The position numbers were made by a program, and so were the translations under genes. A DNA stretch of 10,604 nucleotides from Bacteroidales bacterium (GTDB lineage: Bacteria > Bacteroidota > Bacteroidia > Bacteroidales > UBA7960), in assembly GCA_003553005.1 (NCBI GenBank), contig PUPG01000203.1, forward strand, positions 1 to 10,604, given 5' to 3'. The stretch's first letter is position 1, and each line of letters starts with the position of its first letter. Of this stretch, positions 1 through 6,787 are shown one piece after another. The notes beneath the pieces are model-generated. The model did no database searches, was not told the origin of the DNA, and saw only the letters and a list, made by a program, of their open reading frames with translations.

Positions 1-1195
1 GGTGTTTTTCCAGGCGATCCACAATGTCCTTTGCCACTTCATCCTTGCCTTTCAATGGATAACGGGAAATCTCGAAATTATTGTCTATGATGCTGATCTT
101 GTTGGTGTCGTGCATAAAGCCTGCACCTTCATCAGCTAGGGAGTTCAGCACCACGAGGTCGAGATTCTTCTTTTTAATTTTTTCCCTGGCATGCTCCTCC
201 CCTGCGGTGGTTTCCAGTGCGAAGCCCACCAGGACCTGCTGCTTTTTTGCCTTACCCATTTCTCCAAGAATGTCTGTGGTTGGTTTCAGGCGGATGCTCA
301 GCTCCCGGGGTTTGTCTTTCTTCTTGATCTTTTGCGCTTGCGGCTTTGCCGGGGCATAATCGGAAACAGCAGCCGCCATGATGGCCACGTCGCAATCGGG
401 ATAGGCCGCCATACAGGCTTCGTGCATTTCCCCGGCGGAGGTAACCTTAACCAGGTGGGCGACATCAGGTGGTTCGAGGGCAACAGGTCCGGAAATCAGC
501 GATACCTCTGCTCCCCGCTTAACCAGTTCTGCAGCCAATGCGTAGCCCATCTTGCCGGAGGAATGATTGCCAATGAACCGGACCGGATCGATGGCTTCGT
601 AGGTCGGACCTGCGCTGATCAATACCTTTTTCCCGGTAAGCGGGGAATGGCCAGGTTTAAAATGCGCCTCAACCTGTTCAAAGATGGTTTCGGGCTCTTC
701 CATCCTTCCCCATCCTTCGTAGCCGCAGGCCAGAAAACCTGCTGCAGGCTCGATAAGCTGCACGTTCCGCTGTTTCAGCTTACGGAGATTGTCCTGCACC
801 GCATCGTGGGCATACATCTTGCAATTCATGGCAGGAGCCACGAATACTTTCCGATCAAAGGCAAGCAAGGAAGTGGAGAGGGCATCATCCGCTATGCCAT
901 TGGCATATTTCCCGATGATGTTGGCCGTGGCCGGAGCCACCACAAACACATCGCCCCAGTCGGTTAACGCCACGTGTTCGGTCGTATAATCATTCTGTTC
1001 GCCAAAGACCTGGTCATACACCCGGTTTTCGGAGAGCGATTCCAGCGTGACGCGGGTAATGAATTCAAAGGCATTTGCCGTGCCTACCACTTTGACTTCG
1101 GCACCAGCTTTCTTAAACAAGCGAATCAGGAAAGCTGCCTTATAAGCAGCGATCCCGCCTGTTATGCCCAATATGATTTTCTTTCCTGCGATCAT
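1..1195 (-). CDS. coaBC: Bifunctional phosphopantothenoylcysteine decarboxylase / phosphopantothenate-cysteine ligase (partial at left edge)
   Basis: Cytoplasmic enzyme of coenzyme A synthesis: it joins cysteine to 4'-phosphopantothenate and then decarboxylates the product to 4'-phosphopantetheine. I translated the minus strand and found 398 codons without a stop; the family is usually about 400 residues, so only a short C-terminal piece is lost. The N-terminal flavoprotein (CoaC) half opens with GKKIILGITGGIAAYK and has the catalytic His at about residue 74 (TTEH), APATAN (88-92), APAMN (120-124) and the active-site Cys at about 157 in ACGYEGWGRM. The CoaB half starts near residue 188 and shows SAGPTYEAIDPVRFIGNHSSGK with Asn210, and the lysine cluster from about 289 (KIKKK), matching the E. 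coli Dfp positions His75, Cys158, Asn210 and Lys289. The ATG at 1195 gives the family-typical start. It is the third gene of the bamD-rpoZ-coaBC operon, 65 bases after the omega gene. No key residue is missing. Confidence 0.96.
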   Translation of the reverse strand, partial: MIAGKKIILGITGGIAAYKAAFLIRLFKKAGAEVKVVGTANAFEFITRVTLESLSENRVYDQVFGEQNDYTTEHVALTDWGDVFVVAPATANIIGKYANGIADDALSTSLLAFDRKVFVAPAMNCKMYAHDAVQDNLRKLKQRNVQLIEPAAGFLACGYEGWGRMEEPETIFEQVEAHFKPGHSPLTGKKVLISAGPTYEAIDPVRFIGNHSSGKMGYALAAELVKRGAEVSLISGPVALEPPDVAHLVKVTSAGEMHEACMAAYPDCDVAIMAAAVSDYAPAKPQAQKIKKKDKPRELSIRLKPTTDILGEMGKAKKQQVLVGFALETTAGEEHAREKIKKKNLDLVVLNSLADEGAGFMHDTNKISIIDNNFEISRYPLKGKDEVAKDIVDRLEKH

Positions 1196-1260
1196 GTCTG
1201 GCGGGTAATATGCATCTTTGGCCACGTTAACAAAGCGTATTTTGCAGGACGATGACTGGC

Positions 1261-1593
1261 TTACTTATCGTCGCTTTCGATCACGGGCACCCGGTAATAG
1301 ACTTCGTCCGACAAAAACTGGCTGATGGCGATCAGACTCGGTTTGGGCAGTTGCTCATAATACTTGGCAATTTCGATTTGCTCCCTGTTCTCAAATACTT
1401 CTTCCAGGTTGTCGGTTGAACTGGTAAACTCTTCCAGTTTGGCATTCAACTCTTCTTTCATTTCCTGTCCAACCTGGTTGGCCCGTTTTGAGATGATGAC
1501 CACCGATTGGTAAATGTTGCCCGTATCTTTGTCAAACGCCCGCAGGTCGCGGGTTTGGGTTGTCATGTCCGGATTCACTTTTTTCTTTTCCAT
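1261..1593 (-). CDS. rpoZ: DNA-directed RNA polymerase omega subunit (Bacteroidota type)
   Basis: Small subunit that binds the beta' C-terminus and helps assembly and stability of RNA polymerase. The 110-residue protein has the pattern of Bacteroidota omega (Rpb6-like) proteins: an N-terminal TTQTRDLRAFDKDTGNIY segment, the helix VVIISKRANQVGQEMKEEL corresponding to the R-A conserved core, then DNLEEVFENREQIEIAKYYEQLPKP and a short acidic tail. It is longer than and quite unlike proteobacterial omega (about 90 residues), which is normal in this phylum. It lies 20 bases downstream of bamD and 65 bases upstream of coaBC on the same strand, so it is very likely the middle gene of one operon. No Shine-Dalgarno is visible before the ATG, as is usual in Bacteroidota. 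The family assignment is from recognised sequence pattern and gene order, which agree. Confidence 0.9.
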   Translation of the reverse strand: MEKKKVNPDMTTQTRDLRAFDKDTGNIYQSVVIISKRANQVGQEMKEELNAKLEEFTSSTDNLEEVFENREQIEIAKYYEQLPKPSLIAISQFLSDEVYYRVPVIESDDK

Positions 1594-1613
1594 TTTCTGA
1601 TCTGTCGCTGGTT

Positions 1614-2450
1614 TTAATTACTTTCGGTTAATTCCCTTCGCTCCCGAAACCCATCGATGGCATCGCTGGCGTGCTCGTACATGTTTCTGGCTTCATCCAT
1701 TTTTGGGCTGTCAGGAAAGCGGCTTTCAAAAGCATAAAAGGCTTCCACCGCTTTTTCATAACGTTCTTCCTGGCGCTGTGGTACGCTGCGGTAAGCGAAT
1801 TCGTAATAGGCCTTAACGGTCAGGAACATGGCTTCTTCCCGGTATTCGCTATCGGGGTAGTCCTTGATATAGGTTTCAAACGTGGTTGCAGCAGCCTGGT
1901 AGTCGGAGATATTGTAATACATCTTGCCGATCTCAAAATGCTTCTTTTCAAGCTTGTAGCGAAGCTCGTCAATCAGTTCATTGGCATCCGCTACCCTGTC
2001 GCTGTTGGGATAGCGGTTAATAAAACTCTGAAGCTCACGTATGGCCTGCCTCGTGCTGGTCTGATCGAGCGAATACCTTGGTGATTCAAGGTACTGGCAA
2101 TATCCGCTCAGGAAGAGAAACTCCTCGGCATGTTCGCTATTGGGATAAGCTTCCACGAAAGATTTGAAATAGTGGCTGGCCAGCATGTACTCGCCATTGC
2201 GGAAATGGGCCTTGGCATAATAATAGTTGATGCGCTCGGCCTCAGCGGTCCCCCTGTATGCGGGCATGACGTCAGACAGCAACGTGATGGCTCTGCCATA
2301 TTCCTCATCCTCATAATATTCTATGGCTTTCTCATACTTCAGCTCATAATCGTCGCTCTGCAACAGGCGCTGATACTGGCTGCAACCCATAACCAACAGC
2401 AATAGTAAGATGAAGCCCGAAATATTCCTGATCTTTTTGATTGTTAACAT
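1614..2450 (-). CDS. bamD: Outer-membrane protein assembly lipoprotein BamD
   Basis: Periplasm-facing lipoprotein of the BAM complex, which folds beta-barrel proteins into the outer membrane. The 278-residue product starts with a lipoprotein signal: two lysines, a hydrophobic stretch (about 12-21) and the lipobox LVMGC with the lipidated Cys at residue 23. The mature part, from about residue 35, is a string of TPR-like helical hairpins with the phrases YEKAIEYYEDEEYGRAITLL, YYYAKAHFRNGEYMLASHYF, FVEAYPNSEHAEEFLFLSGY, QSFINRYPNSDRVADANELI and YNISDYQAAATTFETYIKDYPDSEY, the classic BamD pattern. Length is near the family norm (about 240-290). It is the first gene of the operon with rpoZ and coaBC, and a Bacteroidota-type promoter lies about 50 bases upstream (2502-2509). 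The TonB receptor encoded nearby is the kind of barrel this complex would insert. Nothing unusual in the protein. Confidence 0.93.
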   Translation of the reverse strand: MLTIKKIRNISGFILLLLLVMGCSQYQRLLQSDDYELKYEKAIEYYEDEEYGRAITLLSDVMPAYRGTAEAERINYYYAKAHFRNGEYMLASHYFKSFVEAYPNSEHAEEFLFLSGYCQYLESPRYSLDQTSTRQAIRELQSFINRYPNSDRVADANELIDELRYKLEKKHFEIGKMYYNISDYQAAATTFETYIKDYPDSEYREEAMFLTVKAYYEFAYRSVPQRQEERYEKAVEAFYAFESRFPDSPKMDEARNMYEHASDAIDGFRERRELTESN

Positions 2451-2486
2451 ATAACAGATTCAATCATGATACAATAGGCCGGCAGA

Positions 2487-2503
2487 TGCACCAAACCGGT
2501 GCA
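2487..2503. repeat. 6-bp inverted repeat over the bamD transcription start region
   Basis: TGCACC and GGTGCA form a perfect 6-base inverted repeat around the 5-base spacer AAACC. On the minus strand it begins inside the last bases of the -7 element and covers the expected transcription start, so it could be an operator or a hairpin at the very 5' end of the bamD mRNA. No T-run follows on either strand, so it is not a terminator. Function unknown. Confidence 0.4.
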
Positions 2504-2509
2504 AAGGTA
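2502..2509 (-). promoter_or_regulatory. Bacteroidota -7 promoter element for bamD-rpoZ-coaBC
   Basis: On the minus strand this reads TACCTTTG, a full match to the Bacteroidota primary-sigma -7 consensus TAnnTTTG. It lies 51 bases before the bamD ATG, which would leave a leader of roughly 45 bases. The upstream region is A/T-rich, but I do not see a clean TTTG -33 element at the usual spacing. The location, between the stop of the upstream gene and bamD, supports an operon-specific promoter. Confidence 0.6.
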
Positions 2510-2555
2510 ATGATTTTTAGCATTTTTTCATCCTAAAAATACTTAAATGCCAGGC

Positions 2556-3263
2556 CTATGCTCTTTTTACATCAAGCCCGCCAAATAGCATGAATCCCTT
2601 AATTATCAAAGTCTTATCTGGATCCTCTGCGGGCTTGACCGTATTCCGGAACCTTTTGTCACTGGCCTCCCCAAAAACCTGGGTGGCTTCCAGCTGCACC
2701 GACCAGTCGTCCGGCACATACACATCGCAACCACCAAAAATGCAGGTGGTATGCAGGATGTTCTTCCCGGGAGCCAATGAACTTCCACGGAAATGCAAGT
2801 CTGCTCCGCCAAACACGCAGACGACTTCACCACCGCTGAAGTGATCGGACTCAATCACCCGGCTGCCCCCACTGAAAACGTGCACTGCACTCAATTCGGG
2901 ATCCCTGTCGGTAATCCGCTCACGATGTTTTTTCTTACGCCGCAGCAGCTGCGGAAAGATCAGCATCAGTCCGGCCAGCACCAGCAAGACCGGAATGCCA
3001 ATGGTAAAAATATCCCGGAAAGTGTACCCATAGATCTGTCTGAGCCAGAACACCCCTCCGATGAGGATCATCAGCAGGCCGGTGTTCCTGTTGCCTGAAG
3101 CGACAAAATAAATGCCCAGTATGATGAGGATGAGTTGCCAGGTAAACAGGCTTGAGGGAATGAGGAATGGGAGATCATAACCTGCCCATTTCAAAAAAAG
3201 CACGGCGCCAAAAAGGATGAACAACAGGCCAACGATGGTTCTTACTGCACCTGGTGATTTCAT
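2556..3263 (-). CDS. LiaF-like membrane protein: four transmembrane helices plus C-terminal beta domain
   Basis: Predicted inner-membrane protein of 235 residues. Four hydrophobic segments are visible at about 8-27, 41-56, 62-76 and 85-105, arranged as two hairpins as in the LiaF transmembrane region, followed by a basic stretch (RRKKKHRERITDR, about 108-120). The C-terminal part (about 124-235) has short recurring units, VFSGGSRVI, VCVFGGADLHF, CIFGGCDVYV, QVFGEAS and MLFGGLDV, which form the right-handed beta fold of the LiaF C-terminal (cell-wall-active antibiotic response) family. In Firmicutes LiaF restrains the LiaRS envelope-stress two-component system; Bacteroidota homologues are mostly uncharacterised and often sit near LytTR regulators. 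No kinase or regulator is visible here, so role and partner are unknown. It lies upstream of bamD on the same strand, with a 105-base gap holding a separate promoter. The ATG at 3263 gives a compact start just before the first helix. Confidence 0.75.
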   Translation of the reverse strand: MKSPGAVRTIVGLLFILFGAVLFLKWAGYDLPFLIPSSLFTWQLILIILGIYFVASGNRNTGLLMILIGGVFWLRQIYGYTFRDIFTIGIPVLLVLAGLMLIFPQLLRRKKKHRERITDRDPELSAVHVFSGGSRVIESDHFSGGEVVCVFGGADLHFRGSSLAPGKNILHTTCIFGGCDVYVPDDWSVQLEATQVFGEASDKRFRNTVKPAEDPDKTLIIKGFMLFGGLDVKRA

Positions 3264-3311
3264 GTTTGCTTGAATTTAAGGGTTGGTGGAAAGATATGAA
3301 CAACTATTATG

Positions 3312-3319
3312 CAAAAATA
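3312..3319 (-). promoter_or_regulatory. Putative -7 element for the LiaF-like gene
   Basis: The minus strand reads TATTTTTG, matching the Bacteroidota consensus TAnnTTTG, 49 bases before the ATG at 3263. No convincing -33 TTTG is present at the standard distance; an ATTG lies somewhat close. The element is one arm of a near-perfect inverted repeat whose other arm faces the TonB receptor gene. Confidence 0.45.
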
Positions 3320-3320
3320 G

Positions 3321-3328
3321 TATTTTTA
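3321..3328 (+). promoter_or_regulatory. Weak -7-like element facing the TonB receptor gene
   Basis: TATTTTTA differs from TAnnTTTG only in the last base. It is separated by one base from the minus-strand element at 3312-3319, giving a back-to-back pair. If used, transcription would start near 3335 and the receptor mRNA would have a leader of about 105 bases containing the hairpin at 3387-3410. No plus-strand -33 motif is evident. Confidence 0.25.
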
Positions 3329-3386
3329 TCAAGACAATATGCGGTTTAAACATAATGTGGTCCCTCGCTGTTTATGTGATACACCG

Positions 3387-3410
3387 ACAGGTACCCCCTG
3401 CGGTTCCTGT
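3387..3410 (+). promoter_or_regulatory. Imperfect hairpin in the TonB receptor leader
   Basis: ACAGG (3387-3391) pairs with CCTGT (3406-3410); after a T-T mismatch, ACC pairs with GGT, leaving a loop of about six bases. It ends 30 bases before the ATG at 3441. It is followed by an A-run rather than a T-run, so it is not a plus-strand terminator. It may be a leader structure or chance; it also lies inside the in-frame 5' extension of the receptor ORF (from 3339), which I judge non-coding. Confidence 0.3.
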
Positions 3411-3440
3411 AAAAAGTTATTTTTAAGCTATTCGATATAT

Positions 3441-5816
3441 ATGATTTTACGCGCTACCTTATTATTGATGATCATGGTCCTGGTACTGGAGGCTGCTGCG
3501 CAAACAGGTACCATCCGTGGCCGTGTATATGATGAAGACACCAACGAAGGCCTGCCTTTTGTCAACCTGGTGATTGAGGGAACAACCATTGGCAGCACCA
3601 CCGACCTGGATGGCAAATTCAGTTTCACTGGAATCGAGCCTGGGTTTGTCAGACTGCGGGTCTCCGCTGTGGGTTATGAGACGCGACTCAGTTCAGAGTA
3701 TCGGGTAAGTGCCAATCGCACGACCAGCATCGACATTGGCATGACGGAACAAGCGGTTGACCTGGAAGCCGTGGAGGTGACGGTCAGCCAGTTTGAGCGA
3801 AGCGATGAGAGTCCGGTTTCCCTGAGAAGACTGGGCATACAGGAGATCGAACGAAGTCCCGGAGCAAACCGCGACATTTCCAGGGTCATCCAGGGACTGC
3901 CGGGGGTTGCATCCACGCCGGCATTCCGCAACGATGTCATCGTACGTGGAGGGGGGCCAGCCGAAAACAGTTTTTTTATGGATGGCGTGGAAATTCCCAA
4001 CATCAACCATTTTGCCACCCAGGGAGCCAGTGGCGGGCCCGTGGGCATCCTCAACACCGATTTCATCCGCGAAGTGGAAATGTACTCCAGTGCCTTTCCG
4101 GCCAACCGGGGGGATGCCATGAGCTCTGTTTTTGAGATCCGGCAGATCAACGGCAACAGCGACAAGTTGAACTTCCAGGCCACCCTGGGGGCCAGTGACC
4201 TGGCCTTTACGGCAGACGGCCCCATTTCAGACAACACCACCTTCATCGCATCTGCCCGCCGATCCTACCTGCAATACCTGTTCCGGGTGGTTGAACTTCC
4301 CTTTCTGCCTACCTACAATGGCTTTCAGTTTAAAACCACCACCAGGCTCAGCGAAAACTCCACGCTCAACTTTGTGGGCGTGGGAGCAATCGACCTGTTT
4401 GACCTTAACCTCGACCTGGATGACACGCCTGATCAACGCTACATTCTTGATTTCCTGCCAGTAAATGAACAATGGAATTATACCATCGGGGCGGTATACC
4501 GGCGCTTCAGGTCCAACGGCCGGGAAACATTCGTGCTCAGCCGGAACATGCTGCGCAACTCCGCTTACAAATACCCGGACAACGATGAATCCCTGCCCCG
4601 CCTGCTGGACTATGAATCCGATGAAATTGAAAATAAATTCCGGTACGAACGGCAGTTCTCCCTGGGCAATTACCGGTTTAACGTAGGTGGAGGCGCTGAA
4701 TATGCCCGTTACCTGAACGATACCTTTCAGCAGGTCTTTCAGAATAACCAGCCACAAATCATTGATTATCAAACCTCTTTTGACTTGTATAAATGGAGCC
4801 TGTTTGGCCAGGCAACCAGAAGGTTGTTTGATGAGCGGCTGACCTTGTCGCTGGGTATCCGCAGCGATGCCAATAGTTACTCATCCCGGATGTCCAACCT
4901 GCTGGATCAGCTCTCGCCCAGACTTTCAGCATCCTATCAGATCAGGGATGACCTTTTCCTGAACTTCAACACCGGCAGATATTTCCAGCTGCCCGCCTAC
5001 ACTACGATGGGCTTTCGTGATGAAGAAGGCCGGTTGGTCAATCGCGAGAATGGACTCACTTACATATCGGCAGACCACATCGTGGGCGGCTTTGAATGGA
5101 TTCCCGCCCGAAACAGCATCTTAACCATTGAAGGTTTTTACAAACTGTACAACAATTATCCTTATTCACTCAGTGACTCCGTCGCGCTTGGCAGCCAATC
5201 GGCCGATTTCGGGGTCGTAGGCGACGAAGCAGTATCCTCTGAGGCCGAGGGCAAGGCGTATGGTGCGGAAGTCTATTACCGCAACCAGGACTTACTGAAC
5301 TGGAACGTAATTTTGTCCTACACGCTGGTGCGCAGTGAGTTTACCGGTTATTCCGGCGATTTTGCACCTTCAGCCTGGGACAATCGGCACATCGTCAACC
5401 TCACCGGGTTGCGGCGATTGCCGCGCAACTGGGAAATTGGTTTTAAGTGGCGCTACACGGGTGGGGCACCATTTACCCCTTATGACCTGGATAAATCCAG
5501 CCGCGTCGATGCCTGGGATGTCAGGCGCATGGGCTACCTGGACTATTCGCGGTTTAACAGCGAGAGAACCCCTGGCTTTCACCAACTGGATGTGCGCATA
5601 GACAAGCAGTACTTCCTGAGCAACTTTAGCATTATGCTATACCTGGACGTGCAGAACGTTTACAACTTCCAAACCGCCCAGCGTCCAAACCTGACCCGCG
5701 TCGAAAATGAACCCCCCTTTACTGATGATGACGGCGTGGAGCGCTACGAACTAAAAGAGTTACAAAATGACATCGGCAGCGTGCTGCCCAGTATTGGTGT
5801 GATCTTTATGTTTTGA
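3441..5816 (+). CDS. TonB-dependent outer-membrane receptor with carboxypeptidase-like N-terminal domain
   Basis: Outer-membrane beta-barrel importing an unidentified ligand with energy from TonB-ExbBD. From the ATG at 3441 it has 791 residues: a signal peptide (MILRATLLLMIMVLVLEAAA, cleavage before QTG at about 20/21), a carboxypeptidase-regulatory-like domain (about 23-102, TIRGRVYDEDTNEGLPFVNL to the TTSIDIGM strand), a possible TonB-box-like LEAVEVTVS, the plug (about 125-235, with DISRVIQGLPGV, VIVRGGGPAENSFFMDGVEIP and REVEMYSSAFPANRGDAMSSVFEI), then a barrel of aromatic-rich strands ending in GVIFMF with the terminal Phe needed for BAM recognition. The reading frame is open back to an ATG at 3339, but that adds 34 residues in front of a clean signal peptide, so 3441 is preferred. 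There is no SusD-type partner next to it, and it is shorter than typical SusC proteins (about 1000), so glycan uptake is not implied. The substrate cannot be read from sequence. The exported gene at 5946 follows on the same strand. Confidence 0.93.
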   Translation: MILRATLLLMIMVLVLEAAAQTGTIRGRVYDEDTNEGLPFVNLVIEGTTIGSTTDLDGKFSFTGIEPGFVRLRVSAVGYETRLSSEYRVSANRTTSIDIGMTEQAVDLEAVEVTVSQFERSDESPVSLRRLGIQEIERSPGANRDISRVIQGLPGVASTPAFRNDVIVRGGGPAENSFFMDGVEIPNINHFATQGASGGPVGILNTDFIREVEMYSSAFPANRGDAMSSVFEIRQINGNSDKLNFQATLGASDLAFTADGPISDNTTFIASARRSYLQYLFRVVELPFLPTYNGFQFKTTTRLSENSTLNFVGVGAIDLFDLNLDLDDTPDQRYILDFLPVNEQWNYTIGAVYRRFRSNGRETFVLSRNMLRNSAYKYPDNDESLPRLLDYESDEIENKFRYERQFSLGNYRFNVGGGAEYARYLNDTFQQVFQNNQPQIIDYQTSFDLYKWSLFGQATRRLFDERLTLSLGIRSDANSYSSRMSNLLDQLSPRLSASYQIRDDLFLNFNTGRYFQLPAYTTMGFRDEEGRLVNRENGLTYISADHIVGGFEWIPARNSILTIEGFYKLYNNYPYSLSDSVALGSQSADFGVVGDEAVSSEAEGKAYGAEVYYRNQDLLNWNVILSYTLVRSEFTGYSGDFAPSAWDNRHIVNLTGLRRLPRNWEIGFKWRYTGGAPFTPYDLDKSSRVDAWDVRRMGYLDYSRFNSERTPGFHQLDVRIDKQYFLSNFSIMLYLDVQNVYNFQTAQRPNLTRVENEPPFTDDDGVERYELKELQNDIGSVLPSIGVIFMF

Positions 5817-5892
5817 TTCCGGTTCCTGGCCTGACCTATGTACCTGTTTTTAATCATTCAAACGAAAAATTTTGCGCCTTATAAAAACCAGC

Positions 5893-5932
5893 AGCCAGAC
5901 TTTTTGACCTTTCGACAATTCGACATTTTGAC
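5893..5932 (+). repeat. Tandem octanucleotide array (5 units, consensus wwTTYGAC)
   Basis: The trinucleotide GAC recurs exactly every 8 bases at 5898, 5906, 5914, 5922 and 5930, and the last four units fit wwTTYGAC (for example AATTCGAC, ATTTTGAC) apart from one unit that begins with C; the first is a diverged CAGAC unit. The array ends 13 bases before the ATG at 5946 (12 bases after the final TTGACA). A second array with the same period, sequence and distance to its ATG lies at 9265-9296. Three units equal 24 bases, so the array stays open as an 8-residue peptide repeat (TFRQFDIL-like), which explains the false N-terminal extension of the downstream ORF. Confidence 0.8.
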
Positions 5933-5945
5933 AAAATACAATCAC

Positions 5946-6743
5946 ATGATGCACAGAAAACAGATTTCGATGTGGCTCTTCCTCTTCCTGGTGCTTGTGC
6001 TCCTGGCCCTTCATTTGCCTCAGCACACCCAGGCGCAGGATCGTCTTTTTCGCTGGTGGCAGCGCGACCAGGAAAGACGGGAGCCTGTAGATACCCTAGT
6101 CACCAGCTTTGTGCCCAGGGGTGCGGCCCTGGAGCTGGAGTTCATTCGTGGCGACGCACACAATCACCCCCTGATGGCTGTATGGATCGAAGACCTGGAC
6201 AGCAACTACATCCAAACCCTCTATGTCGCTGAGTCGATCGGAAAAGGCGTTTTCCGCCACGGCGATCCTTCCTCCGGACGTTGGCAACCAGGGCCGGTCA
6301 GAAGACCAGCTGCCCTCCCCTATTGGGGTCATCAGCGCGGCGTGCAAGCCGACGACGGGTACTACCTGCCCACACAAGATGACCCCGTGCCGGATGCCTT
6401 GACGGGAGCCACGCCAAAAAACAGCTTCATCCTGCAAAGTCACGCGCCTGACGATGATATTCAAAAATTCAGGGTACTTTTTGAGATCAACCAATCGTGG
6501 AACTGGAATGAATACTGGACCAATGATAAGTTTCCGGGTGATGAACACTACATGACCTCCAGCCAGCCTGCAGTGGTCTATGAAGCACGCATTGACCTGG
6601 ACGACGGCCAGGATGAGTACGAGCTCAAACCCATCGGGCACAGCCACTGGTCCGGACAAGATGGACGCCTGTTCACGGATCTCAGCACCATCACCACCGC
6701 CCTGGAAATCGCCGGATCCATTACGCTGCGCGTCCTGCCTTAA
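5946..6743 (+). CDS. Exported DUF2271-like protein with DALTGAT motif
   Basis: Predicted periplasmic or surface protein of 265 residues, function unknown. It has a signal peptide (MHRKQ, then a hydrophobic run at 9-22, cleavage after TQA at about 30/31). The mature part has a beta strand set ALELEFIRGDAHNHPLMAVWIEDLDSNYIQTLYV (61-94), a middle region RRPAALPYWGHQRGV (119-133), then VPDALTGATPKNSF (148-161) and FRVLFEINQSWNWNEYWTNDKFPGDE (175-200). The AVWIED...TLYV, D-A-x-T-G-A-T-P and FEIN elements resemble DUF2271 proteins, which recur beside PepSY and ApbE genes in extracytoplasmic redox loci. TGAT (153-156) also resembles the ApbE flavinylation motif of NqrC/RnfG; flavinylation is only an inference. 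The frame is open to an ATG at 5838, but that stretch is encoded by the octamer array, so the ATG at 5946 (or 5949) is chosen. It follows the TonB receptor by 129 bases and may be co-expressed. No paralogue is in the window. Confidence 0.75.
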   Translation: MMHRKQISMWLFLFLVLVLLALHLPQHTQAQDRLFRWWQRDQERREPVDTLVTSFVPRGAALELEFIRGDAHNHPLMAVWIEDLDSNYIQTLYVAESIGKGVFRHGDPSSGRWQPGPVRRPAALPYWGHQRGVQADDGYYLPTQDDPVPDALTGATPKNSFILQSHAPDDDIQKFRVLFEINQSWNWNEYWTNDKFPGDEHYMTSSQPAVVYEARIDLDDGQDEYELKPIGHSHWSGQDGRLFTDLSTITTALEIAGSITLRVLP

Positions 6744-6769
6744 CCCTGGATACCCGCAAATTCGAAGAA

Positions 6770-6787
6770 ATGCATCACCTGGTGCAT
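6770..6787. repeat. Short inverted repeat between the exported protein and amidohydrolase genes
   Basis: ATGCATCA and TGGTGCAT form an 8-base stem with one G-T wobble around CC, so the usable hairpin has about six or seven pairs. It lies 27 bases after the stop at 6743. It is not followed by a T-run, so it is a poor candidate for an intrinsic terminator. The rest of the 159-base gap (6744-6902) contains only the promoter element at 6882. Confidence 0.35.

Noticed and set aside
191..967. A 258-codon plus-strand ORF
   Set aside because: It lies entirely antisense to coaBC, whose motifs are complete on the minus strand; the translated sequence has no recognisable domain.
3674..4246. Long antisense ORFs (190 and, at 4227-4772, 181 codons) inside the TonB receptor
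   Set aside because: Typical shadow frames of a GC-rich coding region; the receptor frame shows continuous domain structure.
5893..5932. CRISPR-like repeat array
   Set aside because: Units are 8 bases, directly adjacent and without spacers; no cas genes are present.
5928..5933. TTGACA as a sigma-70 -35 box (also at 9292-9297)
   Set aside because: Only 12 bases separate it from the ATG, so transcription would start inside the gene; Bacteroidota also use a different promoter consensus. The octamer period explains the sequence better.
5838..5945. N-terminal extension of the exported protein (36 residues from the ATG at 5838)
   Set aside because: The extension places residues before a clean signal peptide, and much of it is the peptide reading of the octamer array.
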